From Romanomermis culicivorax (taxonomy: Eukaryota > Nematoda > Enoplea > Mermithida > Mermithidae): 64,000 bases of DNA. A program made the position numbers and the translations under genes. The DNA lies in assembly GCA_963922205.1 (NCBI GenBank), contig CAWUHX010000147.1:372001-436000 (forward strand). The letters are read 5' to 3'. Positions 33,969 through 45,480 of this stretch are shown here, one piece after another; position 1 is the stretch's first letter; each line of letters opens with the position of its first letter. The notes under the pieces are model-generated. The model had not been told where the DNA came from. It saw only the letters and a list, made by a program, of their open reading frames with translations, and made no database searches.

Positions 33969-36806
33969 ATGCAGGCTGATTACGGTGAAGCTGTTTTCAT
34001 CAATTCCATTCATAATAGCGCTGTGCTTCTTAAATGCCAAACCCGTACTTATCCAAATCATTATTTTTTGTTCGCAAAACACAAAACTACTCGTTTATTG
34101 AATGGTGCAGAGCGGTGTTATTACAAATGTATTAGCTGTCGTAAACTTGGTGGTGTTTGTAGTAACGTCATTGTGCAGGAGAATCGTATTCTAAAAAATC
34201 CTGACGCTGGTCATAATGAGTTATGTGCACCTATTACTCTGATGGAAGTTGAAAAAATGTCCTTCAAACGAGAAATGATAAAGTCGGCCGAAAATGGTGC
34301 TAAGCCAATCCAGGTTTACAGGCAAGCAATGGCAACAATACTGCGGCCCTTCAAAAATCCGGAATTAATTGATGAATTTCAAACTAATTCGCCGTAGTTT
34401 TCTTCGATGCGCACGAGTCTTTACAGGTGAATTTTCTTGCACATGCAACAAAAGTAGCTTTAGTACCCCCTCAACCCAAGGACCAAAATCCGGTGTTCGG
34501 TTTGAACCTTTCCTTAAAATTCCTCATAATTCACTGAAACTATTTTTTTTTGCAAAAATCGACTGAGGTATGTTTACATGCATTTGCCCTAAATTTTTTC
34601 GGAGTCTTGTATGTTAGGGGTCGTTTTTTGCAGTTATAAAGTGAATTTATAATATAAAGTTTCATGCCGCGAAGTGGCCGAATTTTTGACATTTTTCAGT
34701 ATGAAAACGTCTAAAATACCTCAAAATGAATAAATTTTGTTACTATATTGAAGAAAACATGTGCAGTGCTAAAAAGAAAAAAAAACGTTGTATAATTATT
34801 ATTTTAATGCATCAAAAACATTCATATACCGACTTTGCGAAATTCGACCCGACCGACAATTTTTTCGGAATTTTAGACCCGGTAACACTTTTTCCGTGCT
34901 CATGTATGGGAATTCAACCCACTCCAAAACCACTACCCCAACGCCCATGTATGATTATAATATTACTGATTATTAAGAGCTTGTCACAAGAAATTGATTC
35001 CTATTCCTGATCATAATAATTTGCCGGAAGAATATCAATTGACTCTCAGTGGTCGTGAGGCGCGGGCTCAGGATCCGGCAAATGTTGCGTTGCATGATCA
35101 ACTTTTATTGTTTAACCAAAATGGTTTGATGGTATTTGCGTCGGATTTGGATTTGCGAGTATTGCATCAGTCCCAGTTTTGGATTTCCGATGGTACATTT
35201 GAAATGCGACCAAGAATGTGTGCCCAAGTGTATAGGATTCATGCATTTATTGGCACTGAGTGTGAGTCCGTTTTCGAAGATCATATTATTAATATTATGG
35301 TAGATATGGAAAATTTATTATACTCTTATCACATGAGCGTGAAGAAAATTGCTCGGGTTTAAAACCGTGACGTCGGTTAAAAAGATATAACAGAGATATA
35401 ATTACTGTTTGATGCTTATAGGGCCTTCAAAATCATCAATTTTTCAACAATAATTCTCTGATTGCATTCGGTTCCTAAAACGCTGACCCTATCAAAAACT
35501 GTTGGTTTGCGATTTTTAATTTTTTTCAGATGAGAAAATAATAAACAACTACAGAATAGCTATAGGGAAGGAAAATACTATAATGCTCAGTAAAATAACG
35601 CGTTAGATAGATTAAGGCCTCATTCACATTTTCAAATTTAAGCTCTGCCATGTTGCTGCAGTTTGTTACCAAATAAAAGCAGGCAAACCTACGAGATTCT
35701 TTTCAGAGTGATCAGAAACCAAATCATTCAACGTTTTGGTAATCAAGGCGTGGTTCATACATGGTTATTAGATTTCGAATCGTCAGCGCATATTGCCATT
35801 TGTGCCGTCTTCCCTAACGTTTTGACTAAAGGCTGTGCATTTCACTTCAGCCAATCATTGATCAGAAATATTCAACGTTTAGGCCTCATAGCATTGTACG
35901 AGGCCGAAGAATCTCCTCTCAAAAAATGGTTGAGCTTGGTAAAGGCATTGTTGTTTCTGCCGGTTGAATTGGTCGTTGAAACTTGGACAAATTGGCTGTC
36001 AAATCCTCCTGACAACCTTGTTTTGGACCATGCAAATCTGGCTCGCTTCAATAGTTTTTGCCAATATTTTCAGGTAAAACCATTTTTAGTTAAAATACAA
36101 GTGTGATTAGAAAGGCTAAAAAATTCGTTGTGTGCAGATAATAATTCTTCACATCAAATCCTATATTAATGTTTCGATTCGAGAATTTGAGACTTGGGAT
36201 CCAATCCAATAGAATGTGAACCAATTCCAAGTGATTGGTTTTATAATGTGAATTAGTCCCACAACATTAAAACTTTTTATGCTCAGCGAACTTGGCTTAA
36301 CGGAACTTGGCGTGTTGAAATCCGGAACCACTCGAATAATCAATGGACCAATGGCAGGCTTGGACCACGTACTACCAATCACGCTGAGGGATGGCACAAT
36401 AGAATCAACCAGGACTTTGGCCATCCGCATCCAGCCCTCAATTCTTTTCTCAATTGGTTGCAAGAATCTTCGCATGTAACCAACATTCGAATGCAACAGT
36501 TGTTAAATGGTAATAGTTTCTGCTTCTATCTGTCAAATTTCGTAGGTTCATCAAAAAGTTTTGCTTCTTCTTTTCGCATAGCTCCTAATGCGCAGCACGT
36601 AATAAATTCGATAAACATTTAAATATTATTAAGGCAACGAACAGCCAAGACGCTGCAACCCAAGGTACCAAGTTGTCGATCGGCGTTTGTTAGATGCTAA
36701 AAATCAGTTTGAACGGCAACACGCTTTAGTGATTGGAGGCTTCAACCAGGATGTTTTGCAAGATATTCAAATTTTCATGCGTCAACTTGTATATTTACTT
36801 GGTTGA
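33969..36806 (+). pseudogene. MULE transposase with FLYWCH finger (5 exons, one stop)
   Basis: Exons: 33969-34426, 34978-35261, 35643-36073, 36287-36509, 36634-36806, stop TGA 36804-36806. All introns are GT-AG and the phases agree across each junction. Exon 1 has a FLYWCH-type zinc finger (CYYKCISCRKLGG, then His and Cys), exons 2-4 the MULE catalytic core. The likely DDE acids are Asp in WISDGTF (exon 2), Asp in WLLDFES (exon 3) and Glu in AEGWHNRIN (exon 4). A CHFSQ-like metal-binding region is seen as GCAFHFSQSL in exon 3. Exon 5 codes the basic C-terminal tail. One in-frame TAG (34393-34395 region) interrupts exon 1; no other lesion was found, so inactivation is recent. The gene sits alone between the inverted repeats. 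Confidence 0.88.
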
Positions 36807-37065
36807 ATGGTATTGCATTCTGAATAAAAACATTTGTTCACGCTTTTTGATCGAAAATATGAATTTCTCTTCAGATCATAAACAAACTTAGTTCGATTCT
36901 AAATCACTCAAGAATGTTGTCACTTGTCAGATGCTATGATTTTTCTATCACCGTTTTATTTAACGTAAATATGTTGTTGAGGAAACATGAGTTCTTTCTT
37001 TAGCCATCCTGGACAGTGAAGACTGAAGATCAAACGTCATAGTCAAATAATGTATAATGTTCTAA

Positions 37066-37214
37066 TGTGTTGTTCGACAACCCGGTACGCTTTTTTACTA
37101 CCTGTTAAACTCATTCGACAACTCGGAATTTTATAACATTATTCGACAACCCGGTCCTTTTGCCAACCCGGTCTCTTCGACAACCCGGTCCTTTCGCCAA
37201 CCCGGCATACAATC
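37066..37214 (-). repeat. Right terminal inverted repeat, six 17-bp units
   Basis: On the minus strand, from 37214 inward, four contiguous 17-bp units (gccgggttggcgaaagg first) are followed by the same aataatgttataaaa spacer as the left end, then two more units. It matches the left repeat closely, apart from the missing first unit. Confidence 0.9.
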
Positions 37215-37256
37215 TGGTTTTTGCTTAGAATTTTGCATAGACCATTACAATAAGTG

Positions 37257-37480
37257 CATCTCCAACAGGAAGAAAATGAAAAAATAAAAGAAAAAAAACA
37301 AATTATAAAAAAAGAAAGAGAAAAATCGGAAAAAAGAAAACATGAAGAGAATAAAGGTAAAGAAAGAAAAAAGTGAAGTTGAAAAAAAAACAGAATTGTG
37401 AAAAAAGGCAAAATTGAAAAAAGAACAAAAAATTGGAGAAAGGCATAAAAATTTGTAAAAAACATTTAATTTTTTCATCA
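37257..37480 (+). repeat. Second polypurine tract
   Basis: A/G-only-looking run of gaaaaaa words, similar in style to 32456-33240. The phenylalanine-rich minus-strand frames are artefacts of it. Confidence 0.75.
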
Positions 37481-37664
37481 CTTGATTATTTTTATTTCTA
37501 TTTTTCCAATCCAATTGATGACATCGTCGATTTCATCATGGGGATATGCCATAGACGAATTTCTCAAATGTTGGCAAAAATCAGGCAAAACCGAAAGTGG
37601 CTGCACAAAGGTTCGATTTTAAGAAATCGAACTTATAAATATGATGAGAACATTTCACCAAAAA

Positions 37665-38060
37665 GTATTATGATTACTGTAGAAATCAGCCATTAAGTAG
37701 GATAATTACTGTTGAAATTTGCAGAAAAGTATATTCATTACTGTAGAAGTTACTAGAAAAATTCAGATCACTCACTGTAGAGGTTTACAAAACTTGAAAC
37801 AATTATTATGAGACATTCACTGGAAGTAGAATGATTACTGTAGAAATTCAGAAAAAGTGGTGAAAATATACAAAAAAATGAGAATGATTAGTGTAGGAAA
37901 TCGCAAAAAAGCAGAAGGGTGTGGAGATTCTGGTAACTACAGTAGAAATCTACATAAAAGAATGATTACTGAAAAAATTCACGAAAAAATGCCTAAAGAT
38001 CACTCTAGGGATTCACAAAAACGTGACATGGTTCCTGTCGAAATGATCCGAAAATTTTTC
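37665..38060 (+). repeat. Degenerate tandem repeat with core gattactgtagaaat
   Basis: Roughly eight diverged units of about 40-50 bp, each with a version of attactgtagaaat followed by an A-rich stretch (cagaaaaa, aaaaatg). A decayed minisatellite. Confidence 0.6.
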
Positions 38061-41000
38061 CAAAAAAAATTTTAGCACACGTGCAAGCACTCCTGTTATA
38101 AATGGATTGCACATTTAATTTATTTCTATATTCCCTATTGTAACAGGAGAAAACACCAGTGTAGAGATGACAGACACATGGAAGAACAAATGACAACTGA
38201 AATATGATTATAAGATAATAGCTCAGGGAAATGGTGTATGAAATCAGATGGAAAAGAAATGTATAGAGACAAAAATGGAAAAACAAATCCAAACAACATA
38301 ATAGGAAAGTAAAAGCAATGGGACATGGAATTGGGTGATTCAAAATGATAATAGGAAAGAAGAAACTGTAACAGGAAGAAGAATGAAACAGAAGCAGTAA
38401 AAAATGATACAGGAAATAAAGGAAGAAGATAAACAAAATGGTTATTTACTGTCCACAGTGTCTCTCTTACCTAAGATTTTCATACTTTTGTCACACATAG
38501 CTAAGCCCCCCAGACAGCACAATTGGCCACCTGCTACACAATTTGTTTTTAGACCTACAGCAGGGGGCGATGCTTTACTGGCCAGGTTCACATGGACGAT
38601 TATTTCACTTTCCTGTAATCTGTTGAATTGCTAACTGCCAAAATTTTCTGCACAAAAATATTTTTGGGTGCAGTTTTTTGGGGCTATTCCCTGTGGTTTT
38701 CTCTGAACTTTATGTCAGCATCATTATCTAGAAAAGATAGAAAGTGAAAAATGTACTGAAATTATCAAAAAGCATAAAAACTTTGAAGAGCTGTCAATTG
38801 AGTCAGCATAATCTATAAGTATTACTTTATTTTTTGACAATTTTTCTCATCTGTCCAGGATAGAGACTTACCAAAGACAACTGCTGAAATTGGCCCAAAT
38901 TTCATGTCCCTTGGCCAAATGGGAATTCTCATGAATAATGTGACAGGGAATACAGTCTTGCTGGCTGCCATAGTTATCCAGATTTTTTGTCCATTGAACT
39001 AAAAGCTAGTTAGATATTTTCCACATTATGGTATAATAAAAATTGAAACACCTGAGAAAATAAAGATAATGAACTGAATAAAAAAGCAGGATAAAAAATA
39101 AAAATGTTAATTATATATAGAAAATCATAACAAAAACTAGCAACAAATTTGTAAGTGATAGTGCATGTGAATAATATTATCCAACTGGTCTCACATAGAA
39201 AGATAAAATTTTGCTAAGCCATGCAATGGACCCATATTTGGGTAAAATCTTTGATCTATTGAAAAGGCATACTCACTAGTACTTTTATATCTTTAAATCA
39301 AAACTCATTTGTGTGGTCATTTATATGGTTGCATTAATTATTTTTACTCATGAGTGACATTTTTTGCTATCTGATAGCAAATCTGACCATGGTAGGGGAT
39401 GTATACTAAATAGCAGATGTGCTACCCATTCGGCAACATGGTGTGGACAATCATGTGGTGCAGTCAATCACATAGCACAGTTGGCAACTCCACATACAAT
39501 GTAAATAATGAAGGTGAGATTTGATATCTGCTGGCATACAAAGAAGCAAATCAGAGGCCATATTCTATTTGAACAGTTTCACATGTCATTACAGTCACAA
39601 AATTTTCTTTAAATACCTGCCCCAAACTAAAACTTTTTGAAAAATTGATTGAATATATTATTTCAATAATTATATAACTGGTAAAATGGTTTGCTTACAT
39701 AGTTGTTGCTGCATTGTTCTTAAAAAAAATGTCCATGTCAAAGGGTAATAATATTTTGTCTGACAAATCTTTTAACCTATGTCAGCTTATCATTTCTTTG
39801 TTGAAATTTTTAACTCTCCAAATTACCTGCAATTATTATCAGGAATAAAAAAGTTCCAAATCATTTCAACATCAGTGATTGATTTTTACTTAATGCTTTC
39901 AAGGAATACTGGCAAAATCAACATATTATTCAATTACTTTACTAATTCAATATGCTCAACTTCTGGTACTACTGGTTCTACCATTAGTTCAGGTAAAAAA
40001 GCTGTAGCCATTGGCATATGAACTTGCCTTCTGACTTCATCATCTTCTTTGTAAATAGCATATAGTCCTAAGGATAGAACATTCTCAAAAACTGCTTGAG
40101 GAAAATGAAAATAACATCATTGAATTCGGGCATTAGGAAATTCTTGAACCACTGCATTAATTAAATCTATTTCAAAATCAATCATAATTAGTCATAGAGG
40201 TTTCTAAATTTATTCTGAATTGCTGCACATCATCATAAAGTCTGCTCAAAAAAGATCATATTCAATGTATTCAATGTTCATGTGTATTCTGACCTCACAT
40301 ACACACATCAAGATATGAGAATATTATTTGCACAAAAATGCAACTTTACTGAGAGATCTATACAAAATGAGCCAAAAGAGGTGACTGGTACTGACTTTGA
40401 TAGATCTCAAATGGGTGGAGCTTTTTTATGCAATTTCCTATAAAACACCTGGCATAAAAAGTGCAAAGATTGAAAATGCTATTTGTCTGTTTTCTGCAGG
40501 TAAATTTTGAAAAATTGAGAAAAACAACATGTTTTCCAAATGGGAAGTACAATAGATCCAATCATGAGAGCCATATAACAGCTGTGAACTACAAAAGCGG
40601 TATTTTAGTGTGCCCTACTTTTTGTTCCAGTAATAATTGTAATCCTTTTTAGATCTGGTCAATGATGGAGTTGAATTTGTTTTGATTTTGCTTTTTTCTA
40701 CTTTCAGGACAAAACCTCTTGATTTTGGTGAAATTTGCCCCATATTGAAACAAGAAGTAAATAGTTTTAGATGGCATGTAACTTACAAATATGGGTGACT
40801 TTTATTGTATTACTGTCTGTAAAAAGCTTTACAAAACTTTACTCACAGTAGGACAACTTTTACTTTGATATCACAATTTTTACTTTTTGAAAAATGACAA
40901 AGATTAAAACTGTCATCACTCTAACGACAGCTATTTGTCACTGTTGTCTGTAGCACAAAACTTTCAAAGGACAAAAACCTTCAATAAATACATTTATACA

Positions 41001-41590
41001 ACAGGGTTTGGTTCAAAAAGATTGTCCAAAACAGAATTCCCTGACCTTATTGAGGTTCCAAAAATTTGTTATATATAAAACTATAGAATCACCTTTGTAT
41101 GTTTGTGCCAAAAAAAGAATCCATGACACAAACAGTTCTCTTTTGTTTGGATGATTTGGAGGCCAAAATTTCATTTACATAATATTTACATCAAACTAAA
41201 ATCTCTAACTCTGATTTTTTTTCTTAATTTAAAATAATTTAAAGTCTTTATGTCGAAAGTTAAATTTTTAAGGTTTAATTCGAATTGGTAAATAATTTTT
41301 TTACAAAATCACATAATTTTAACATGGCTCTGCAATTCAGATTCATTATCCTACTAAAGTAAGCTGATGCTTATTATTGTAGGATAATAATTATTGCGAC
41401 TGTGGAGTGTGGCGAATCACAGAATAGAAAAAAAATTAAAAATTGATATGTTACAAAACAAGAAAGGATCACAAAACTACAGTACAAAACAAAAAGAATA
41501 GCAAAAAACAGATAAAAACTATAGAAAAATGTTATGCATAGTGAAAACATGTTCTACATGAAAGGTAACAATTTTTTTTGAGTAATAAAA
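38061..41590. other. Non-coding stretch
   Basis: No gene or RNA recognised. One 10-bp inverted repeat (attatcctac / gtaggataat) lies near 41345-41390; otherwise nothing notable. Confidence 0.45.
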
Positions 41591-41598
41591 ATTTTTTA

Positions 41599-41775
41599 AA
41601 GTGGCCCTTCCTGTATTTTATGCTTCAATGTGACATTGAAATTAATGTCCCTACCAAAATCTGGACATCCGCACTTTACAGCACTGAATGTCACTGTAGC
41701 TGCCCCGCAATGCTCCAATGCAGCATTCAGTTGGAAACCAAAACAAATTTTTGCCACACCTATGAAAAAATAGTT
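41599..41775 (-). CDS. Candidate last exon of the neighbouring MULE-like gene
   Basis: On the minus strand an acceptor-like ctattttttcatag precedes about 55 codons ending in a stop at 41596-41598 region. Composition is coding-like and the piece includes VKCGCPDFGR, in which the CGC could be the first pair of a SWIM-type zinc finger, as expected downstream of a MULE core. It lies 400 bp past the last recognised MULE-like piece on the same strand. Recognition is weak. Confidence 0.3.
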
Positions 41776-42159
41776 TAGAAGAAAAATAAATAGGGAAATT
41801 GTATGTTTCATATACTTTCGGTCAACATCATCAGATGACTCACACAAAAAATGCTAAGACATTTTTGAAAAAAGCAAAAATCAAATAGAATTCCAAAGGA
41901 TAAAAAAAGATGAGAAAAAAATAATTTTTAGATAAAAAAAGATTTTAGATAAAAAAAACTTTGTTATTTTCAGTTGTGTTGAAGCATTGCAAAACATGAC
42001 CTATTAAGCAAATAATGTTGATGAAAAGATAATTATTCAATTAATATTAATGAAGACATAAATATTCACTGGTGATTGGGTGTCATGCAACTGCATTTCT
42101 GTTCTGGAGTAAAAATTGGACTATTTCAATGTTCGCAATGGCATCTGTGGAAGGCTGTC

Positions 42160-43790
42160 AAATTGGTTTCACCTGCACACAATTTGTCCATATTGAGTGA
42201 ACTGTAAAATTTCTCCAGGTCTTATCATTGATTTGTTTGCGGGTGTGAGTGGCGTGCTGGGGTTGAGTTTGAAATCCTCTGGTCTATATTTTGCACAGTC
42301 ATATTTGACATTGTAATAATGGAACAGGCTATAGAAAGCCAAAACTGCTAAATCTATGGGCATTTCTCTCTAGGACCTCCAGCTTTCGAGGACCCTGTTG
42401 AAACTCTTGCTGGCATTGGTTGTTATGCCTAAAATGTATGTACATTGCTGAAATGTTTAAGAAAATAGGGACTGAATATATTATAAGATGGACAATAATT
42501 AATCTGAATTATGAGTTTACTAAATCTAGAAATGTACGTCTATAATATACTTGAAAAACTGGAATATAATCTGAGAGGTTCCAACACCCATTTTCCACTT
42601 GTGGGAACAGTTGGTGCAATTGATGCAAAATCATAGTTTTTGTATTTTTGGGGCCAACTTTGACATTCTTGTTCAGCTTTTCTAGCAGCTTCTTTTCCAG
42701 AATCTCTTTTTGAAATCACATACAAAATTTTTACTAATGCAACTCAGAAATTGTTATCTTTCGGGAATAATTCACCAATTTTTCAAGTGATGTTCTCAAC
42801 TAAATGATGCCAACAATAAACAAGGACAGTATTGGACTTTGAATGGCAGAAATCAAATTTGCAGTTGGTAATTATTAGTTCCTTGATTTCCCCATTGGTC
42901 AGACAAATGGATAGCTGTTGAGAAATGTGATTTATAAAACTGCAGTGTTTTTGTTTGAACTTCTTTTCGTGTATCAGTACATGTGGGGGAAAAACCAGGT
43001 CACTAACAAGGCTTCTCTGAGGATAAATTGCTGAGATGCATGGAAGTCCCCCAATTCAAAGGTTGTGTCATACAGAAAGACAAATAGTTTGGTGGGGTAC
43101 CCCATTATCAATTTGTCAATAATTTCAGACCTATCTGGGAACATGCAAAATACGAGAAAATCTTGAGGCCTTTGATCTATGGTCATTATAAATTTTTGTT
43201 CATTCTGGTTTATAAAGGTACTTAAACAGTAAATAGTGTACTTCCTTGGTGTAAATTTGTTTTGCAAGGTGTACTCCAAATTAGCAAATGATAAATAAAC
43301 TCATCAGGAACATTTTATCCATAAAACTTATTAACCTGTTTTCTATCTCTAGCATTGACAACAGCTTCCAAGCCTGGTGGAGCAGAATTTTCTTTTCTTA
43401 TTTCCTCCTAGGGTTGAGAAAGCATCAGGTTCTGATCTTGCTTGAGTTAGATACCAACCAACTTCCTGAATATCAGCAGGTTTCTAATAAAAACCTTATT
43501 GCTGTTTGTGTTGGTATGCTTCAGTTGGACACAATCTTTTTCATTGTCAATATAGTGAACGACTTCAATAAATAGGTGGCTTTTAGAAGTTGAATTTAAT
43601 TCCCTATATCCCATACATTTAAAATTTTTCATGGATTTAGCACTTCTATTGCATGAGAGGATGTTATGTGTCACGAAGTACTTTGGATTTGCCTTTGGCA
43701 GTTTCCATACTCCATCATTTTTCCAAATGTGGCAATCGGAAAGAAATGATTCAATGAGTAAATAAAATAATTGAAGCATTATGGACAGAC
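42160..43790 (-). pseudogene. MULE-like transposase relic, second family
   Basis: Broken minus-strand frames give, in order: an N-terminal domain (43779-43447, with NPKYFVTHNILSCN and HLFIEVVHYID), a core beginning at 43279 with the catalytic-type YDTTFELGDF motif (near 43070), then a continuation in another frame with LIHEKK and CWHHLVENI (about 42950-42780), then a SGKWVLEPL segment (42725-42580), and a C-terminal TTNASKSFNRVLE-like segment with the following frame to 42169. That order is the one seen in MULE transposases of the YDTTF-LGDF type. It is unrelated in detail to the FLYWCH MULE at 33.6-37.2 kb. Stops and frameshifts are frequent. No inverted repeats were found. Confidence 0.65.
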
Positions 43791-43799
43791 TTATAAGGT

Positions 43800-44900
43800 C
43801 ACAAGTTTATTACTGTCTCCTTTGCAGGAGAATAAAAATAAGTAAACATACCTTTTGGAAATGATGATGGTTTGTCAGTTAGGCACATGGGGTTAGCTGA
43901 GGCTAAAATATAGTTTTTTTCAATTTAGAAACATAATTTTATCCATGTAACTTTGCAATCAGCAACAAATAAGATGTTTCTTTTCATGACTACAATTCTT
44001 TGGATATGTTTTGGTGAAAATAAATTGCTTCAACAACACTCTAATTTGTAATCTCCATGCTTGGAAAGTTTCAGCTATTTGTTACTTAACTTTTGGGTTT
44101 GAATGTGGAAAATTATTGAACAACCAGGACACTTGGAATGTTGGAAACTTGGATACTTGGAATGGTGAAAACTCCGATACTTGGAATGGTAAAGTTAGGG
44201 AATCACTGATTCTTTTAATTGCTGGCAACAATCTGCTGAAGGCAATTCAAAGGTTGTCAGCCATATCAGATCCCTCAAAAAAACCAATTAACTTGATGTT
44301 ATGCTTCTTAGCAATTTGAGGCTTGAACTTTGGTTGCAAAACAAATTGATTACCTCATGGATGCCATTTGGAAAGACGAAAGACTATGCAGCACTGTTCC
44401 TCTGATTCTGAGTATTTGGAACCTTGTAAACTAGTCTGCTCATTGATGAAATACATCATATTTTTGTGTTAAAGATTGCGAATTGATGATAAAATCTTGT
44501 TCTAGATGCTGTTTGGTAGAAAAATTACTCAGTTACATACTACCCAATAGTTTTGTAAACTTAAACTAACTTTTTTAAGTAGTCAGGAATGATGAGATGT
44601 ATTGTCCTGAACAAGCACAGAATTTTCGATTTTGGGAAGTAAAGACTTCTGATGTTGTTCATAGTGATCAGCATTCATATCATGGTGACAGATGGTTTTT
44701 TTCCAGAAATGAAAATGTCAGCACCATTTTCTAAGAAACCATCTTCACTGCCCTTCTGGGAAATTATGAGATGTTGACCCTTGCCTTTCAAAAAATAGGA
44801 GTTGAAATATTTTTGATTAATAGAGCTGCAATGTCATTACATTACCAATATTTATTCATCATATTTTATCAGGAAAGCACAAGGTCTTTATGACAAGGAA
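43800..44900. other. Stretch with short triple repeat and coding-like scraps
   Basis: Near 44135-44190 the phrase gatacttggaatggtgaaaa occurs about three times in tandem. A minus-strand segment near 44320-44100 is weakly protein-like. It may be an upstream part of the MULE-like relic or an intron. Confidence 0.3.
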
Positions 44901-44959
44901 GAAAATGTATTTTCTTTGATTCAGCATCATGAAATTATGGAACTAGATATCAAAGATGA

Positions 44960-45480
44960 ATGACAAGAATTGTTGAAAGGGTGTGTTCAATCATACAAAG
45001 AAATAGGGTTATGAACTGCTGCCATTCCTCACCAGACTGATCTTTGTTACCCAGGGTTAGCGAGGAACTGGGATGGAGAATGTTGCGTAGATCTTTTTCA
45101 ATGTTGATATCAATCCAACCTTTTTTCCTGACATATCCCGCCTTGATCCAGGTCTTATCTTGATAATTAATTTTCTGATTTCGGCTACGAAATTTTGTTA
45201 TTTCCCAAATGTAATTGTCATATTTTTGCGTATATCCTGGTTTTTCCTAGACGTGAAGATTGCTTATGCAATTTTGATACTGAAATTCAATTTCCCCAAA
45301 AATATGCCACGACATTGAGGAGCAGACTCATAAGTCAGTCAATTTTTTTACTTCTTCATTAATCTGTTTTAAATTTACAGGTTGATTTTCACCGTAAAAT
45401 CAGTGCATTATTCTTCGAATCATTTCAGAATCTGGAAGGCTTATATCAATTTTTGATGACGTTTTTCCAACAATCATTTG
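44960..45480 (-). pseudogene. Coding-like relic upstream of MULE-like gene
   Basis: One minus-strand frame stays mostly readable over about 500 bp, with isolated stops. It includes a basic, Trp-containing stretch (KTWIKAGYVRKKGWIDI) and a KQINEEVKKLTDL stretch. Its strand agrees with the MULE-like relic, so it may be an N-terminal exon of that gene or of another transposon. I do not recognise the family. Confidence 0.3.

Larger units (their letters stand above)
33588..37223 (+). mobile_element. FLYWCH/MULE DNA transposon with repeat-array TIRs
   Basis: A 9-bp duplication tggtttttg (33588-33596 and 37215-37223) flanks 3618 bp (33597-37214). The ends are inverted repeats starting near tgtatgcc and built of tandem 17-bp units of the type accgggttggcgaaagg / accgggttgtcgaagag. 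Between them a five-exon MULE transposase lies on the + strand. The 9-bp duplication is typical of Mutator-like elements. The transposase gene has one premature stop, but all splice sites and the three catalytic acids are visible, so the insertion is fairly young. Confidence 0.93.

Noticed and set aside
37139..37514. Minus-strand Phe-rich frames
   Set aside because: They run from the MULE terminal repeat into the second polypurine tract.
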